Source of the DNA: Rhodohalobacter sp. SW132
GTDB taxonomy: Bacteria > Bacteroidota > Rhodothermia > Balneolales > Balneolaceae
Length of the DNA: 64,000 nt
NCBI RefSeq assembly: GCF_003390325.1
Contig: NZ_QUOK01000001.1
Span: forward strand, 620,001 to 684,000
Reading direction: 5' to 3'
Part shown: one piece after another, positions 16,545-24,872 of the stretch
Position numbering within the stretch: position 1 is the first letter of the stretch
Layout of the letters: the number at the start of each line of letters is the position of its first letter
Translations under genes and position numbers: made by a program
The notes under the pieces: model-generated
Database searches by the model: none
The model's input: only the letters and a program-made list of their open reading frames with translations
Told to the model about the DNA's origin: nothing

Positions 16545-17939
16545 TTGTCGTTTCATCAATTTCGACTAAGTTCTGATATTTTGAAGGGGTTAAAAGATGT
16601 TCAAATTGAAAGCCCCTCATTGTTGCAAAAGAAAATTTTTAATGAAGTTGAGACAGGAACTGATTTAGTTATCAATACCACCTCCGAAGATAAACCGGAG
16701 CTGGGATATTTACTGTCACTGTTAAATTCAATTTCAAAATCGGACCGGCGCCAGGGCACACGCGCTATCATTTTAGCTTCGGATGCCAAAAGGGCGAAGG
16801 AACTGGATGAGTGGGTATGGGCCATCGGCTATCATGCGGGTATTGAAAGTGCCTGCCTGGCGGGTGAAGGCGATACTAAAGAAGATCTGGCAAGTCTCTC
16901 TGCCGGCCCGGTTATCGTCATCTCCACGCCAAAACGGCTCGCGGATATTCTGGAGACCGGCCGTATGGTATTCCGTGAGGTAGAGAAGCTGATTGTGGAT
17001 CAGGCTGATCAGATTGAGGATTGGGACCCGGTTGAGATTATCTCCAAAAGAATTATCAACAGTAAGTGCCAGAAAATTCTGGCCGCCGCAAAAGACAGCC
17101 AGGCACTTCGCGATGCCGAAGAAAATCTGCTTACCGATCCTAAGCTAATGACTCCATCTGAAAAGGCAGAGGCTAAAAAAGGGAATTTAACACAAGATGT
17201 GATCAAGAAAGATCTTACGCAGTACTACATCAATGTCCCACCTCGTTCAAAAATCTCGATCTTAATGGCTCATCTTGATGAGAATAAAAAAGATACGGTT
17301 GTGATTTTTGCTGCCTCCCGCCGAACTGCAGACAGACTCTACAAAATATTGAGGAAAAGCGGCCGCAGGGCTGTCAGCGTGCATGATAAGGTTGATGAGA
17401 ATACATTTAAACAGCGCTTTGGAATGTTTACGGACGGAAATGTTCAGCACCTGATTGTAGGAGAACTTTCCGCCAATGACATCGATCTGGAACACGCCAC
17501 AAAAGTAATCAATTACGATGTTCCTGAAGATGTTAATGAATATAAGCTCCGGGCTGAGCTGGTAGGTGATGGGAAAGCCACCAAAATCTTATCGCTTGTT
17601 TCCAAGCAAGACCGTGGGGATATAAAAGAAATTTGCAATTCTCTTGGTTATGCACCGAAAGAGCTACCCGTACCCAATGAGATAAAAGAGCAGCGCAGTA
17701 GTTCAAAAAACAACGGGCAATCGGGCAAAGAGAAAACGAAATCGCGAAGTAAAAGCAACCGGGGATCAAAGAAAGACAAATCGAAGAGCAAACAGAAAAA
17801 AGCGCCCCGCAGAAATAAAAAAAGTGAACCTGAAGGCCTGCCACGCCCTACATTCGATCAACTCAGCGGCGGCCGCAAAGGAAAGCAAAAAGAAGAAAAA
17901 AGCGGTGTGATTGGTTTCTTCAAAAAACTTTTTTCCTGA
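16545..17939 (+). CDS. Degenerate DEAD-box helicase-like protein with basic C-terminal tail
   Basis: 464 residues from a TTG start preceded by a good ribosome site (AGAGG at 16533-16537, 7 bases upstream). Both RecA-like domains of a DEAD-box RNA helicase can be traced: Q-motif region SPSLLQKKIF, STPKRLADIL (motif Ib), LIVDQADQIEDW where DEAD stands in active enzymes, and a second domain with TVVIFAASRRTADRL. The ATP motifs are gone: the Walker A position reads NTTSEDKPE, DEAD is DQAD, SAT is AAK, and HRxGRxGR is degraded to YKLRAELVG. Residues about 380-450 are a Lys/Arg/Ser-rich disordered tail likely to bind RNA. It may be an ATP-independent RNA-binding paralogue. Single gene. Confidence 0.8.
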   Translation: MSFHQFRLSSDILKGLKDVQIESPSLLQKKIFNEVETGTDLVINTTSEDKPELGYLLSLLNSISKSDRRQGTRAIILASDAKRAKELDEWVWAIGYHAGIESACLAGEGDTKEDLASLSAGPVIVISTPKRLADILETGRMVFREVEKLIVDQADQIEDWDPVEIISKRIINSKCQKILAAAKDSQALRDAEENLLTDPKLMTPSEKAEAKKGNLTQDVIKKDLTQYYINVPPRSKISILMAHLDENKKDTVVIFAASRRTADRLYKILRKSGRRAVSVHDKVDENTFKQRFGMFTDGNVQHLIVGELSANDIDLEHATKVINYDVPEDVNEYKLRAELVGDGKATKILSLVSKQDRGDIKEICNSLGYAPKELPVPNEIKEQRSSSKNNGQSGKEKTKSRSKSNRGSKKDKSKSKQKKAPRRNKKSEPEGLPRPTFDQLSGGRKGKQKEEKSGVIGFFKKLFS

Positions 17940-18297
17940 ACCATTCTTTGAACGTGAGTTCGATTCTTAAAAACACCAGATTTCACAAATTACGAACCGG
18001 TCGATTTTTGATTGAACAGTCACCTGAAAAAATTCCGGGATGGTTACTTTAATGGATGAGGCGAATGAAGATTAACAGCGTAACCTATGCTCGATTGTTA
18101 AATTGGATGTGTAAAAGTACTGTTTCTCAGGGAGATGCAGTTCCGAATACATGAGAATATCTATAAAACGAACTGAGCAGTGAAGTATTAAAGCGAAGTG
18201 ATCTAAAACGGATTTTCAGTGGTCAAAAAACGTTTTATACTGTCGGGATATTTGGAATTACTCTCTGAACCGGATATAAATTTGGTAACGGTATTTA
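17940..18297. other. Gene-free convergent gap
   Basis: 358 bases between the DEAD-like gene and the small PLDc_N-type gene. Only frames of about ten codons are present, and I see no strong hairpin, repeat or RNA gene. Confidence 0.5.
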
Positions 18298-18468
18298 CTA
18301 ATACTTGTATTGAAAATAGATAAGCGGCCCGACAAACGGGAAAAGCAGAAATACGAATACCCACCAAAGTTCAAATTTATCTCCCTTTTTGATCTCCATA
18401 AAAAGATCAATTGTGGCCCATATAGAGAGCACACATATGATAAGTAGTAAAAGACTGATTGCTGACAT
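18298..18468 (-). CDS. Small membrane protein with PLDc_N-like domain
   Basis: The frame runs further upstream, but the supported start is the ATG at 18468, preceded by AGAAGGA about 9 bases upstream. This gives 56 residues with two membrane helices (about 4-22 and 34-51) and the wording WWVFVFLLFPFVGPLIYFQYKY, typical of the PLDc_N family (short membrane domain also found at the N-terminus of cardiolipin synthases and phospholipase-D-like proteins). Function unknown. It follows the YdjM-like gene on the same strand with a 109-base gap. Confidence 0.75.
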   Translation of the reverse strand: MSAISLLLLIICVLSIWATIDLFMEIKKGDKFELWWVFVFLLFPFVGPLIYFQYKY

Positions 18469-18577
18469 CGATTTGATTCCTTCTAAATAAATTGTAAAAG
18501 TCCTTGATTTCTCTACGCAAAATCCGGCCTTATCGGGTAAGATCCGAGTTAGAGTCTTCTTAATTTTGATGTACGCG

Positions 18578-19585
18578 TTATTCTGGCAGGTCACGTCCGA
18601 AAAGCATCCCGCTAAAACGGGTTCGTATCTCCTCGCCTGAGTCTCTGAAGTAGAGAAATGGAAGATGCGTATCGGTATTGGTAGTATCAGTTTCAACGCC
18701 CCAGAGTGGAATCAGTGAAGTGGGGAGCATAGAATAGCGGGCATCGCCAATCACATCCGGTTTATCCGGGTGACGTATGAGGTAGGCTTCAGATAGTCGT
18801 TCAAAACGCTGGAGGTCTGAATAGAGAGTTCTACCTTGAAATTCACTGAACTCATCTTCAATAAATACAAGCGGTTCACCCTCTCCGGGGAAAACGGTGA
18901 TACCGGAAAAATATCCTGTTCGGACACCATCCGTAAAAACGGAATCTCCGGAAATGTAGGTTGTGCGCCATAAGACCTGGTTTCCTATGGTGGGTTTCAC
19001 AACGGAGCGCTCAATGAAGTGACCGCGTTCAGCCGCAGTCTGAGTCATTGCGCCTTCCGCACGGTTGTTCTGCATCCAACCCACAGCCAGAATGATTGCC
19101 ATCCAGGCCCAGGCTACATATATCAGCCATTTTTTGTTCAGCCCGATAGCAAGGGCGGTGAAAAGAATCAATCCGGCAGAAAAAACCGGGTCAACTACAG
19201 AGACAAGATTCCATGCAAAACGCGTATCCACAAACGGCCAGAAGAGTTCAGTTCCGTAGCTGGTAATCACATCCATAAACCAGTGCGTTGCATACCCCGC
19301 CAGGGAGTAGAGATAGAGATCCCGGAAAGTGAGGTGCCTTCGCAATACCCACCAAAAAAGGGCGGCTGCAATCAGGGCCCCTACAGGAATAAAAACCAGT
19401 GCATGGGTAAACTGGCGATGCACCTCCAGGTTGAAAAGAGGATCTGAGGGTAGATGGATAAAGGTCTCCACGTCGGCAATCAGCGCGGCCCCGGCCCCGG
19501 CAACTACAGCCGGTTTTCTGTTTTTTTCGCTCGAAACTGAGTAGGCCGCCATTGCGCCGACTACTCCGTGTGTTAACGGGTCCAT
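18578..19585 (-). CDS. YdjM-like inner-membrane metal-dependent hydrolase
   Basis: 335 residues beginning MDPLTHGVVGAM, the signature of the YdjM/DUF457 group. Conserved acidic and His positions (DPLTHG, ADVETFIHLPSD, HRQFTHAL, THWFMDVITSYGTELFWPF) probably bind metal at the membrane face. Four or five membrane helices fill residues 1-180, and a soluble domain of about 150 residues follows, longer than the E. coli protein. In E. coli ydjM is under LexA control; here dinB lies just upstream on the same strand (102-base gap), which would fit a damage-response link but does not show it. Confidence 0.85.
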   Translation of the reverse strand: MDPLTHGVVGAMAAYSVSSEKNRKPAVVAGAGAALIADVETFIHLPSDPLFNLEVHRQFTHALVFIPVGALIAAALFWWVLRRHLTFRDLYLYSLAGYATHWFMDVITSYGTELFWPFVDTRFAWNLVSVVDPVFSAGLILFTALAIGLNKKWLIYVAWAWMAIILAVGWMQNNRAEGAMTQTAAERGHFIERSVVKPTIGNQVLWRTTYISGDSVFTDGVRTGYFSGITVFPGEGEPLVFIEDEFSEFQGRTLYSDLQRFERLSEAYLIRHPDKPDVIGDARYSMLPTSLIPLWGVETDTTNTDTHLPFLYFRDSGEEIRTRFSGMLFGRDLPE

Positions 19586-19687
19586 CTGTTAGGAATGATC
19601 TGTTATTTTAGATTTTTATTTAAAGCTGGTATGAAAGCCACAACGTCTTTTGGCAGACATTGATCTGTCCTCAAAAACAAACTACCC

Positions 19688-20788
19688 TCAAATCCGCCGG
19701 ATTTCAAAAGGAAGTTCGAGCTGTTCACCAAACGATCCGCCCTCGTGTAAATTGAGCGAAGAAACAGAAATGCCCAGAAGACGCACTTCACGCTCGCCGG
19801 CTTCCGTTTCGTCAAGCAGACGAATTGCCGTTTGTGATATTTCACTGGCACTGCTGACAAACTGAGGATATGTGTAACTGCGGGTAACCGTTTCAAAATT
19901 TTTATATCGCACTTTCAGTGTTACGGTTTTGCCGGCTGCGTTGAGTTTGCCCATCGAATTTGAAATCTTTTCAGAAAGTTCAGTCAAAAATGTGCGAATC
20001 CAGTTGAGGTCAGAAACATCCTCGGAGAATGTACGCTCTTTTCCGATCGATTTACGGGTTCGGTGGGATTTAACTTTCCGGTTGTCGATTGCACGTGCAA
20101 TCCGGTAGTAGTGGTGACCCGATTTGCCAAATTGCTTCACCAGGTCAACTTCCTCCCACTTTTTCAGATCGGCTCCGGTACGGATACCCAGCGATTCCAT
20201 TTTCTGCTTAGTGGCTTTGCCAACGCCGTAAAACTCACCAATTGCAAGATTTTCGATAAAGGCTTCGGCTTCATCAGGGTGAATTACACTGAGGCCGTCA
20301 GGTTTATCCAGATCTGATGCGATTTTTGCGAGGAATTTATTGAATGAAACACCTGCTGATGCAACCAGGCCGGTCTGCTCATAAATCTCTTTTTTGATGG
20401 CCCGGGCGATCAGTGTACCGGATGGAATTCCTTTCAGATTTTCAGTGACATCCAGGTATGCTTCATCAAGCGAAAGAGGCTCCACAAGTTCGGTGTAGCG
20501 GTAAAAAATCTCACGGATTTGGTGCGATATCTCCCGGTAGACTTCAAACCGGGGCTTTACGAAAATGGCGGACGGACACTGTTTGACGGCCCTTGATGCC
20601 GGCATGGCCGAGTGAATTCCATACTTTCTTGCTTCATAACTGGCAGCAGCCACCACACCGCGCCCTTGCGGCGAACCTCCCACCACTACCGGTTTTCCGC
20701 GATATTCCGGATGATCGCGCTGCTCTACAGAAGCGTAAAACGCATCCATGTCTATATGGATAATTTTTCTGGGGTCTGTTTGAATCAC
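19688..20788 (-). CDS. dinB: DNA polymerase IV (Y-family translesion polymerase)
   Basis: Error-prone polymerase that copies past damaged bases. The 366-residue protein has the catalytic motifs HIDMDAFYASVEQ (Asp13) and PLSLDEAYLDV (Asp108, Glu109), the steric-gate region, the helix-hairpin-helix thumb (EFYGVGKATKQKMESLGI) and the little-finger domain. It ends with the sliding-clamp motif QLELPF (356-361), six residues from the C-terminus, so it should dock on DnaN. Divergent from the GlsB/YeaQ gene across a 96-base gap; no clear LexA box seen. Confidence 0.97.
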   Translation of the reverse strand: MIQTDPRKIIHIDMDAFYASVEQRDHPEYRGKPVVVGGSPQGRGVVAAASYEARKYGIHSAMPASRAVKQCPSAIFVKPRFEVYREISHQIREIFYRYTELVEPLSLDEAYLDVTENLKGIPSGTLIARAIKKEIYEQTGLVASAGVSFNKFLAKIASDLDKPDGLSVIHPDEAEAFIENLAIGEFYGVGKATKQKMESLGIRTGADLKKWEEVDLVKQFGKSGHHYYRIARAIDNRKVKSHRTRKSIGKERTFSEDVSDLNWIRTFLTELSEKISNSMGKLNAAGKTVTLKVRYKNFETVTRSYTYPQFVSSASEISQTAIRLLDETEAGEREVRLLGISVSSLNLHEGGSFGEQLELPFEIRRI

Positions 20789-20884
20789 TTCAGAAATTTT
20801 TTGGCGCGGGGAAGCAATAAAAAATCATTTTTTGTACCTTTAGCCACAATGTAAGAATCTTGTAAAGACAAAATTGAATTATCG

Positions 20885-21163
20885 ATGGAAGAATTGAATG
20901 GTGTAACGATTTACTGGTTAATTTCAATCGGGCTGTTGGTTGGGTTCATTATTGATCTTCTGATGATGAAAAAAGGGATTGGCATGATCGGCAATGTAGT
21001 TTGGGGTGCGATTGGTTCGATAATTGTGGGTGTTTCCATGATTCTTCTGGGTGTTTTTGCACCGCTCATTTACGCTACTCTCGGGTCCATTGCATTCCTG
21101 TTTTTAATCAATGTGTTCAGTTTTGATCAGGAGCACAAAAATTCTGCCCAGACAAGTCAATAA
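20885..21163 (+). CDS. GlsB/YeaQ/YmgE-family small membrane protein
   Basis: 92 residues with three hydrophobic segments rich in glycine (VGFIIDLLMMKKGIGMIGNVVWGAIGSIIVGVSM), matching the transglycosylase-associated (YeaQ/YmgE/GlsB) family often induced by stress. The name transglycosylase-associated is historical and no enzyme activity is known. A TACCTTTA box at 20835-20842 resembles the -7 element TAnnTTTG on this strand. The charged tail (DQEHKNSAQTSQ) is cytoplasmic or periplasmic and featureless. Confidence 0.8.
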   Translation: MEELNGVTIYWLISIGLLVGFIIDLLMMKKGIGMIGNVVWGAIGSIIVGVSMILLGVFAPLIYATLGSIAFLFLINVFSFDQEHKNSAQTSQ

Positions 21164-21236
21164 TATATCCAACGTTTAAGTGTAGGGCCGCGCTATTCAA
21201 CGATCAGAAAAGAAACTTCCGCCGCTATCCGGTAAT

Positions 21237-21725
21237 GTGCTTTGGCTGATTCCATCTGATCCGGCCAGGCAGTTGTACCGGAATGCGATTGACCATTTTT
21301 CTGCTCTGTACGGTACTCCCGAATTTACTCCTCACCTCACGTTTGGCTCCCTGCCTGAAATCTCCTCAGAAAAACTGGAGTCAATTCTCAAAAAGTATTC
21401 TTCTCAAATCAACAGTCTTGAACTTGAAGCGGATTTCCTGCGATGCAGCAGCAATCCGTTTCGCAACCTGGTACATCAGCTTACTGTAAGTGACCGATAT
21501 CGTGAGTTGGCAGAAGGATTAGTATCAGAAATCCCGGATTTTAGGCCTAAAAGAGAGCTGCATATTAGTTTAAAGTACGGTTATGATCATTGTGCAGAAC
21601 TGGATCGGGTGTTTGGGGAATCAAATCTTCAGCTACCGGATAAAATCAGATTTTCTGCTATTGAAATGATCAGCCTTGGCAGTACTGTCGAAGATTGGAA
21701 GGTCCTCTTTCGCAAAACGATATAG
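21237..21725 (+). CDS. 2H phosphoesterase-family protein (cyclic phosphodiesterase/RNA ligase-like)
   Basis: About 162 residues carrying the two HxT/S motifs that define the 2H superfamily: HLTFG (about residue 34) and HISLKYG (about residue 107). Members hydrolyse 2',3'-cyclic phosphates or act as 2'-5' RNA ligases or cyclic phosphodiesterases; the plant CPDase-like length and spacing fit best here. Start is uncertain: the GTG at 21237 is the first standard codon, but the frame is open to a stop at 21183 and an ATT at 21195 would add LSGN-type residues. It ends 86 bases before the glutamate dehydrogenase start. Confidence 0.7.
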   Translation: MLWLIPSDPARQLYRNAIDHFSALYGTPEFTPHLTFGSLPEISSEKLESILKKYSSQINSLELEADFLRCSSNPFRNLVHQLTVSDRYRELAEGLVSEIPDFRPKRELHISLKYGYDHCAELDRVFGESNLQLPDKIRFSAIEMISLGSTVEDWKVLFRKTI

Positions 21726-21811
21726 AGATCAGGCGTGTTTCATTTGGTAGTGTCGGTCAGATTCACGAACCTTACACACAACCGTTAAATCACTTAATAA
21801 AATATAGAGCT

Positions 21812-23215
21812 ATGGAAGGGTATAAATTTTTTGAACAGGTCAATAGTGCATTTGATCAGGCAGCTTCTTACACAGATTTTGATAAAGGGCTGCTATCACA
21901 GATGAAAATTTGCAATGACGTGCTGCATATTACCTTTCCTCTTGAGAAAGATGACGGAAAAATTGAGGTGATTGAAGCCTGGCGGGTAGAACACAGTCAT
22001 CACAAGCTGCCAACAAAAGGCGGAATTCGATATAGTATGACGGTAAACGAAGATGAAACGATGGCGCTTGCCGCACTGATGACCTATAAATGCGCAGTGG
22101 TAGACGTGCCGTTTGGCGGTGCTAAAGGCGGAATCAAGATAGACAAATCAAGATATTCAGAATCGGAGCTTGAGCGCATTACGAGAAGGTATACGTATGA
22201 GTTGATGAAAAAAAACTTCATCGGGCCGGGAATTGATGTGCCGGCACCGGATTACGGAACCGGTGCCCAGGAAATGGGATGGATCCTGGATACATTTCGT
22301 CAAATGAGCACCGATATCAATGCAGAAGGGTGTGTAACAGGAAAACCTGTGGAGATGGGCGGAATCCGCGGACGTACAGAAGCTACCGGGCGTGGCGTTT
22401 ATTTTGGAATTAAAGAAGCGTGTGACAATAAAGAGGATATGAAAAATCTTGGCCTCGAACCCGGTCTCGAAGGCAAAACATTTGTGGTACAGGGACTCGG
22501 AAACGTTGGCTATCACGCCGCAAAATATATGGCAGAAGCAGGCGCAAAAATGGTTGGCGTTGCTGAAATTGGCGGTTCAATCTATAGCGAAAAGGGTATC
22601 GACCTGGATAAGCTGATGGAATACAGAAAAGAGAAAGGGCTTATCGCCGGGTTTGAAGGAACGGAAACGCTTGAGGATAACAGTTCAGTTCTTAAAAGTG
22701 AGTGCGATATTCTGATTCCGGCAGCTCTCGAAAACCAGCTGAACGAAAAAAATGCGGACAAGATACAGGCAAAAATTATTGGTGAGGCGGCAAACGGTCC
22801 CACAACGGCAAAAGCTCATCAGATCATAAAAGACCGTGGTGCCCTGATTATTCCCGATAATTATCTGAATGCGGGTGGTGTAACAGTTTCTTACTTCGAG
22901 TGGCTGAAAAACATTCAGCACATGCGGTTTGGGAGAATGGGTAAACGTTTTGAAGAGAACAGCTACAAAAAAATACTATCGGTCATCGAAACCATATCAG
23001 ACAGAAAATTTACGGATAAAGAACTTGGATTTTTAGCCCAGGGTGGCGGTGAATCAGAACTTGTGGATTCCGGCCTCGAGGAGACGATGATTAATGCGTA
23101 TAATCAAATCAATGAAATTCGGAAAAAACATGGGGTTGATTTGAGGACGGCGGCATTTATCAGCGCCATTAATAAAGTAGGTATTATCTACGGCCGAATG
23201 GGAATTTTCCCGTGA
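21812..23215 (+). CDS. Glu/Leu-type NAD(P) glutamate dehydrogenase
   Basis: 467 residues from the ATG at 21812; the longer frame from 21695 overlaps the upstream gene and adds no family sequence. The enzyme interconverts glutamate and 2-oxoglutarate plus ammonia. Visible motifs are KGGIRYSMTVNEDETMALAALMTYKCAVVDVPFGGAKGGI with the catalytic lysine of the GGAKGG loop, PAPDYGTGAQEM, the substrate-loop GRTEATGRGV, and a Rossmann GxGNVG loop (VQGLGNVGYHAA). Cofactor preference cannot be read with confidence. A hairpin follows 20 bases after the stop. Confidence 0.95.
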   Translation: MEGYKFFEQVNSAFDQAASYTDFDKGLLSQMKICNDVLHITFPLEKDDGKIEVIEAWRVEHSHHKLPTKGGIRYSMTVNEDETMALAALMTYKCAVVDVPFGGAKGGIKIDKSRYSESELERITRRYTYELMKKNFIGPGIDVPAPDYGTGAQEMGWILDTFRQMSTDINAEGCVTGKPVEMGGIRGRTEATGRGVYFGIKEACDNKEDMKNLGLEPGLEGKTFVVQGLGNVGYHAAKYMAEAGAKMVGVAEIGGSIYSEKGIDLDKLMEYRKEKGLIAGFEGTETLEDNSSVLKSECDILIPAALENQLNEKNADKIQAKIIGEAANGPTTAKAHQIIKDRGALIIPDNYLNAGGVTVSYFEWLKNIQHMRFGRMGKRFEENSYKKILSVIETISDRKFTDKELGFLAQGGGESELVDSGLEETMINAYNQINEIRKKHGVDLRTAAFISAINKVGIIYGRMGIFP

Positions 23216-23234
23216 TAGGCAGGCATATAAAAAG

Positions 23235-23264
23235 ACCTCTGCAGTCTTTCAAAACTGCAGAGGT
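23235..23264. terminator. Stem-loop after glutamate dehydrogenase gene
   Basis: An 11-bp perfect stem (ACCTCTGCAGT with ACTGCAGAGGT) and an 8-base loop lie 20 bases past the stop. No T-run follows on the plus strand; on the minus strand the stem is followed by TTTTTAT. It may be an mRNA 3' end stabiliser or a weak terminator. Confidence 0.6.
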
Positions 23265-23435
23265 ACTATGTTTAAAAAGCATGATATTAACCAAAACATC
23301 ATACAAAACGGTACGTGCCCACTTCAGGATTGTTTCAAAACTGTTAGCAAATTTTCTGTTACATCAGATGAGTTGAAACAAACTCAATCAAGAATGGATT
23401 TCACGCCTCATCTTTTACAGCTATAAATTTTTAAT

Positions 23436-23453
23436 ACCGCACAACCATGTGGT
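23436..23453. promoter_or_regulatory. Candidate operator 1: ACCRCA-N6-TGYGGT palindrome
   Basis: ACCGCA-CAACCA-TGTGGT, 64 bases upstream of the LuxR-type regulator start. The right half CATGTGGTG is identical to that of the copy at 27698-27715. See the finding on the three-site set. Confidence 0.5.
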
Positions 23454-23517
23454 GCAGATGGTTGGAGTATTTTGAAAATTAGATAAAATCAAACTACACC
23501 AGCGACACCTTGAACAA

Positions 23518-24258
23518 GTGATCCTGGATAATGTGAGTGGCTTTTTATTTAATAATCAAATGATACTGATGGCTCCCCATGCGAATGAAATTGTAGTCGG
23601 TTTTGTGCGTACTGTAGCGCCTCTTCCACTGATTACAAACGATACGGAATCGATGCATGTACTGCAGAAAGAGAGATTTGAGTTAGAGCCTTCAAACCAT
23701 GTTTCATCATCCAGCAGTAACCGTATAAGTATCGATGGGTTTAATAGCAGCGATCGGCTTGTTGAGCAGATCGCTGAAAATTCTCCCGATGTGTTAATCA
23801 CGGAGTCTAACCTCAGCAGCCAGGATGACATAAATCTTCTTAAAAGATTGAGAACCTGCAGCAAATCCTTGAAAATATTGCTGATCGTGAAACGGTACAA
23901 AAGTAGTATTATAGAGAAAGGCAGAGAACTTGGAGTCAATGGCTATCTGCACTGCAGCTATAATGAAGCTGCTTTTAAAAAAGCAATTCACAGCCTCAAT
24001 AATGGGATATTTTATGTTTGCCCAAAACTCAGGTCGCAGTTTCAACTGAATTGTAAAAACCCATTTGATAATCTTACAAAGCGGGAGAAAGAGGTGGTGA
24101 AATTATCTGTTGCCGGAATATCTGCCAGTGAAATCGGTGAAGAACTTTCGGTGAGCATGAATACCATAAAATCACACCGCAGACGTATTTATTTAAAACT
24201 TGGATTAAAAAATTTAAAAGAGCTTCTTACCTTAGCCGATTTCGCTGGAAACCCTTAG
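23518..24258 (+). CDS. LuxR-type regulator with degenerate receiver domain
   Basis: About 246 residues. The C-terminus (about 185-242) is a LuxR/NarL helix-turn-helix (LTKREKEVVKLSVAGISASEIGEELSVSMNTIKSHRRRIYLKLGLKN). The region 80-160 follows a receiver fold (SPDVLITESNLSSQDDINLLKRLRTCSKSLKILLIVKR...ELGVNGYLHCSYNEAAFKKAIHSLNNG), but the phosphoacceptor Asp is Glu96, the N-terminal acidic pair is missing and the conserved Lys is not obvious. It is probably not phosphorylated in the normal way and may be constitutive or ligand-controlled. Start is uncertain: GTG at 23518 or ATG at 23560; neither has a clear ribosome site. A possible operator lies just upstream. Confidence 0.8.
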   Translation: MILDNVSGFLFNNQMILMAPHANEIVVGFVRTVAPLPLITNDTESMHVLQKERFELEPSNHVSSSSSNRISIDGFNSSDRLVEQIAENSPDVLITESNLSSQDDINLLKRLRTCSKSLKILLIVKRYKSSIIEKGRELGVNGYLHCSYNEAAFKKAIHSLNNGIFYVCPKLRSQFQLNCKNPFDNLTKREKEVVKLSVAGISASEIGEELSVSMNTIKSHRRRIYLKLGLKNLKELLTLADFAGNP

Positions 24259-24530
24259 TGCAATCAGCCGATTGTTGATTGTACACTCAACACAAAACTA
24301 AATTTAAATAGAAGTAGTTTTTATCCTGTCGAATCGAAACTGTTTTATTCGTAATAGTCTGCAGAACAAGGATATCGAAGTGTTCGTAAAGAAGAGAGGG
24401 TAACACAGACATGGGGCGTTTCCTGGCGGGCAAAGTCGCCTGAGCCCGATATAGCCTTGATTATCGTGTCTGAATTGGTGCCGGGTAGTGTTAAAAAAAT
24501 ATAGGCCTTCAAATAAATTTTTCAAATGGT
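24259..24530. other. Intergenic segment with possible structured RNA
   Basis: Immediately after the LuxR stop an imperfect inverted repeat (GTGCAATCA...TGATTGTAC, about 24259-24290) can fold. Further on, CAGACA (24406-24411) and TGTCTG (24467-24472) enclose a GC-rich core with CGGGC (24427-24431) and GCCCG (24444-24448). This could be a leader of the microprotein-kinase transcript. I could not match it to a riboswitch class. Confidence 0.3.
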
Positions 24531-24680
24531 ATGAACCCAAAATCAACCAAAATGCGTATGGATTCCGATAAAAAGCATGAATTTGAGTATTACTTTAAGA
24601 ACCCAAAATTAACAGACGATGAAAATGATGATGATAAAGAAGAACCTCGGGATGTTGATATTCGGCATCCTGACCAGTAA
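24531..24680 (+). CDS. Acidic microprotein 1 with C-terminal DVDIRHP motif
   Basis: A 49-codon ATG frame (MNPKSTKMRM..., ending RDVDIRHPDQ). The middle is strongly acidic (DDENDDDKEE). The next small frame, three bases downstream in another reading frame, ends with a matching motif (DVNVKHP), which suggests both are real and related. No signal peptide, membrane helix or known domain. No strong ribosome site; alternative Met codons at positions 8 and 10. Function unknown; it lies between a LuxR-type regulator and the sensor kinase gene. Confidence 0.5.
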   Translation: MNPKSTKMRMDSDKKHEFEYYFKNPKLTDDENDDDKEEPRDVDIRHPDQ

Positions 24681-24682
24681 GG

Positions 24683-24826
24683 TTGTTCGGGGCAAAATTT
24701 GATCTACCTGAAATCGAACGTGAATCTTCGGCCTTAATGAGTACATTTGAAGGATCAGTTAATCATTCAGAAAGTGATGATGACCCCATTGATGTTAATG
24801 TGAAACACCCTATTGAAGAAGGCTAA
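24683..24826 (+). CDS. Acidic microprotein 2 with C-terminal DVNVKHP motif
   Basis: 47 codons from a TTG at 24683 (preceded by TAAGG overlapping the stop of microprotein 1); a shorter version starts at the ATG 24737. The C-terminus SDDDPIDVNVKHPIEEG parallels EEPRDVDIRHPDQ of microprotein 1: acidic run, DV[DN][IV][RK]HP, short tail. Ends 46 bases before the histidine kinase start. I do not recognise the family; translation should be tested. Confidence 0.4.
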   Translation: MFGAKFDLPEIERESSALMSTFEGSVNHSESDDDPIDVNVKHPIEEG

Positions 24827-24872
24827 TCAGTAAACGGGTTTTTTAGATTTACTGAATTGGTTACATTCGGGA

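Noticed and set aside
24304-24546. 80-codon minus-strand frame near the microprotein pair
   Set aside because: Overlaps microprotein 1 and the structured segment; composition looks random and no ribosome site.
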